From Sunxiuqinia sp963974515 (GTDB lineage: Bacteria > Bacteroidota > Bacteroidia > Bacteroidales > Prolixibacteraceae), in assembly GCF_963974515.1 (NCBI RefSeq), contig NZ_CAXBDD010000123.1, forward strand, positions 1-9,644: 9,644 bases of DNA, read 5' to 3'. A program made the position numbers and the translations under genes. The notes below the pieces were generated by a model, which searched no databases, was not told the DNA's origin, and was given only the letters and a program-made list of their open reading frames with translations. Shown in pieces: positions 8,801 to 9,644 of this stretch (its first letter is position 1; each line of letters opens with the position of its first letter).

Positions 8801-9353
8801 TTACCGGATCACGCTGAAGTTTGTTACCCACTTTATGGGGCGTATTTTTAGTAAGCCCGATGCGGTATTCAGCGAAGACATGCTGAAGCCTGAGATGCAG
8901 GATATGGATATGTTTGTGGCTTCAGTTGAAAACCTGTCGGTGACTCAGAAACGGGTAGCCGAGGGATATATGCGTGATGGAACAGTTGATCTGTTGTGTC
9001 CGCCGCTGAAAGCGTTGGTGCACATCATGATTGATGGAAAATACAAGGGGAAAGACCGGAGCCATCCCGATATTCGGGCGATGTTTACCCGCGAAGCTGT
9101 TTTGAATAGCGACTGGTACAATGAGCGGCTGGTTGAGAAACAGAAGCGCGATGTGGCCCAGTGGACGAAAAATGTCGCCTACATTGAAGAGGTGACCAAC
9201 AGGAAAAACTTTGCTGAAACTTCTGTTCGGCTCAACCTGCCTGAACGCCTGAAAGCTGCAAAAGCTAAGTTGAAGGAAGTTTCGTCGCCTGGTTACCTGG
9301 ATACATTAAAAGGTACGATCGGTGCCGATACACTTCGACCGATTAACGAATAG
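5883..9353 (+). CDS. Probable pyrophosphate-type phosphoenolpyruvate carboxykinase (PPi-PEPCK)
   Basis: A soluble protein of 1156 residues with no signal peptide or membrane segment. PPi-PEPCK (EC 4.1.1.38; known from Propionibacterium and Entamoeba) interconverts PEP + CO2 + phosphate and oxaloacetate + PPi. Its members are about twice the size of GTP-PEPCK and are often left as 'hypothetical'. Seen here are candidate counterparts of PEPCK active-site elements in the right order: K341-K342 in GYCKKE, H362 in EEEHAGG, a P-loop-like SGGGKS at 491-496, and D515 in VIVTDLNAD. Spacing K341 to H362 (21) equals that of rat GTP-PEPCK K243 to H264, and K495 to D515 (20) is close to K290 to D311 (21). 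About 105 extra residues lie between H362 and the P-loop. Residues about 750-1156 form a further region I cannot assign, with a GKSPS stretch at 867-871. The frame is intact; an in-frame TAA at 5868-5870 makes the ATG at 5883 the first possible ATG start. It follows acs but has its own likely promoter and terminator. The family call rests on recall of length and motif order, not on an alignment. Confidence 0.7.
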   Translation: MTVNRTFGIVGVDKNEPIVSDKKKIQYINLKLAADGYPTIANGPKSDLLEMAMPLLNNYNIKSRLLEKNCSPMGERIQKFLKDYLSDVPGDNSVTFPDHPFILDRYGLARMVSLPVNADYHETDIIKSYRTSQGILNNPKEDRRTTKGVFHVSEGGLPIPDDKKAVPKGAFCKLLQAALNPPKEIMKLPFTANQENPAELFVSLMLRPIVVPEVPGVMEEKSMEIQFLAPGSLVSNLDFVESIFGNAGDPFLPENDAALAPANWTGHTGCVILAPHLTKLTKKELGLPHYDNATERQKRDSMCWKKEDEKYNDGTAFKITARDERGVAVTLIADNYFGYCKKEVKTMIGYSANLFGLAEEEHAGGAIAFRSYNLGEKWYLDERLPTNGMNFASFIYLFADMLELKKEGYAVDKTYPQVIYVPEDANFDLLKQTISWEQAGKEQTIKLLPYKYYIYPNGYRVEMKKRIEGPKWHLVGTLAEGTLCHKPCTVSGGGKSEISKSIKDAMIQGSVIVTDLNADLDMVEEIMSKDFSKRFKVPADYSVHKSRHILSRRRSLGSVIKLLTPSDEYTDEYNKWLTSFPQRIKVLIYVIKGNYSEDWDENWRSYFSVDRINGVPGNELKFRNTKLLSNYLRVGHDQDKSWRIFLLRQDYNPSSKVQMEDDISASVTLDASKLENLNPKYSNPSVKILKNCESRLFQRPDDCVVKGYDKQGEKDLSSPNTFLSNFEPLTREQVQEIKDDAIGFELYTQPVKDLINNFLKSDSPEYLVVPSEPRLVDGLPSKNPRYLQTRPDLVTPVERYVAEAATRIFRKIPLDKPVLLPVNAVLPGRRNNPAEPEINVPPLAVYNPIHYQELPELFIDFICSITGKSPSTTGFGSEGALTKGPFNSLLPAADLNNAFLSYILTGYDGFSSAAGYVGPNYKVDHDISLLIPEIWCRMTVEERDPKFLIEHGYLEKVENFKHDGKVVDASLLGYRITLKFVTHFMGRIFSKPDAVFSEDMLKPEMQDMDMFVASVENLSVTQKRVAEGYMRDGTVDLLCPPLKALVHIMIDGKYKGKDRSHPDIRAMFTREAVLNSDWYNERLVEKQKRDVAQWTKNVAYIEEVTNRKNFAETSVRLNLPERLKAAKAKLKEVSSPGYLDTLKGTIGADTLRPINE

Positions 9354-9377
9354 TCAGTTTTTTTAAGATATCTATTA

Positions 9378-9408
9378 GAGGGGGCCGCAATGGCCCCTTC
9401 GCTTTTTT
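9378..9408 (+). terminator. Strong intrinsic terminator of the PPi-PEPCK-like gene
   Basis: A 9-bp stem with one G-T pair (GAGGGGGCC at 9378-9386 with GGCCCCTTC at 9392-9400), loop GCAAT, then GC and six Ts (9403-9408). It lies 25 bases after the stop codon. Confidence 0.9.
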
Positions 9409-9419
9409 CATTCTTTCCA

Positions 9420-9473
9420 TATCCAAGGATAGAATGGATATATCCTAAGATATAATACTTTGGGATAGGGATA
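9420..9473. repeat. Cluster of GGATA/TATCC pentamers, including the palindrome GGATATATCC
   Basis: Six copies lie in 54 bases: TATCC 9420-9424, GGATA 9427-9431, GGATA 9436-9440, TATCC 9441-9445, GGATA 9463-9467 and GGATA 9469-9473. The first pair is an inverted repeat around AA, and the second pair makes a perfect 10-base palindrome. It sits just past the terminator in non-coding DNA. The function is unknown; operator-like or hairpin-forming. Confidence 0.5.
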
Positions 9474-9480
9474 TTATCAG

Positions 9481-9530
9481 TCGGGAGTAGGGTAGAACGC
9501 TTCGGGAATGTGAGATTTTTTTCGGGAATG
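9481..9530. repeat. Direct repeats of TTCGGGAATG, 20-21 bases apart
   Basis: TTCGGGAATG is exact at 9501-9510 and 9521-9530, and a weaker copy sharing the TCGGGA core starts at 9481. Core starts are 21 and 20 bases apart, about two helical turns. The remaining sequence to 9644 is AT-rich with no supportable gene; an imperfect inverted repeat (GTCA...AGCT / AGCTTGAC) lies at 9546-9579. Confidence 0.45.
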
Positions 9531-9644
9531 ACCTTTATTCACAATGTCAAAAAGCTGACCTCTCCTAAAATAGCTTGACAGATTTACTCTCCTTCCCCTT
9601 ATTCAGCTTATTTCTTCAATGGGAGTATAAATTGTTGTATTCAA

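Noticed and set aside
9546..9579. Imperfect inverted repeat, tested as a terminator
   Set aside because: Arms pair only with an AAA bulge around a 15-base loop, and no T run follows on either strand.
9603..9644. Possible last 13 codons of a minus-strand gene entering from the right
   Set aside because: Too short to judge; no homology visible and no matching terminator, so it is not called.

Overview
The window looks like part of a Bacteroidota chromosome, perhaps a Marinilabiliales/Prolixibacteraceae-type marine or gut degrader; the genus is a guess. Supporting signs are a periplasmic two-blade 'Reg_prop' sensor start facing secreted glycosidase-like genes, a Bacteroidota-type promoter box (TAnnTTTG), start codons with no clear Shine-Dalgarno sequence, and a lone giant PEPCK-like protein. 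No mobile element, CRISPR array, tRNA or rRNA was seen.

Left part (1-3461), carbohydrate section. A GTG-started gene runs off the left edge on the minus strand. It encodes the signal peptide and first propeller repeats of a probable hybrid two-component (HTCS-like) sensor. Divergent from it across 253 bases are two secreted TIM-barrel proteins whose reading frames overlap by 4 bases: a DUF4038/GH140-like hydrolase with a C-terminal beta-sandwich, and a second, unassigned clan GH-A-like barrel of the same build. The arrangement fits a sensor controlling a small glycan-degrading operon. No SusC/SusD pair is present in the window.

Right part (3462-9408), central metabolism. An AMP-forming acetyl-CoA synthetase (acs) ends at a good intrinsic terminator. 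After a 281-base gap comes a 1156-residue protein, best explained as a pyrophosphate-type PEP carboxykinase (PPi-PEPCK), also closed by a strong intrinsic terminator. Acs releases PPi when it activates acetate, and PPi-PEPCK can use PPi to turn oxaloacetate into PEP. The neighbours could therefore form a PPi-recycling route from acetate toward gluconeogenesis, or the carboxykinase could run the other way and fix CO2 while making PPi. The terminator between them argues for two transcripts.

Right edge (9409-9644). This AT-rich non-coding stretch has two small repeat clusters (GGATA/TATCC pentamers and TCGGGA direct repeats 20-21 bases apart) that resemble protein-binding arrays. No gene could be supported there.
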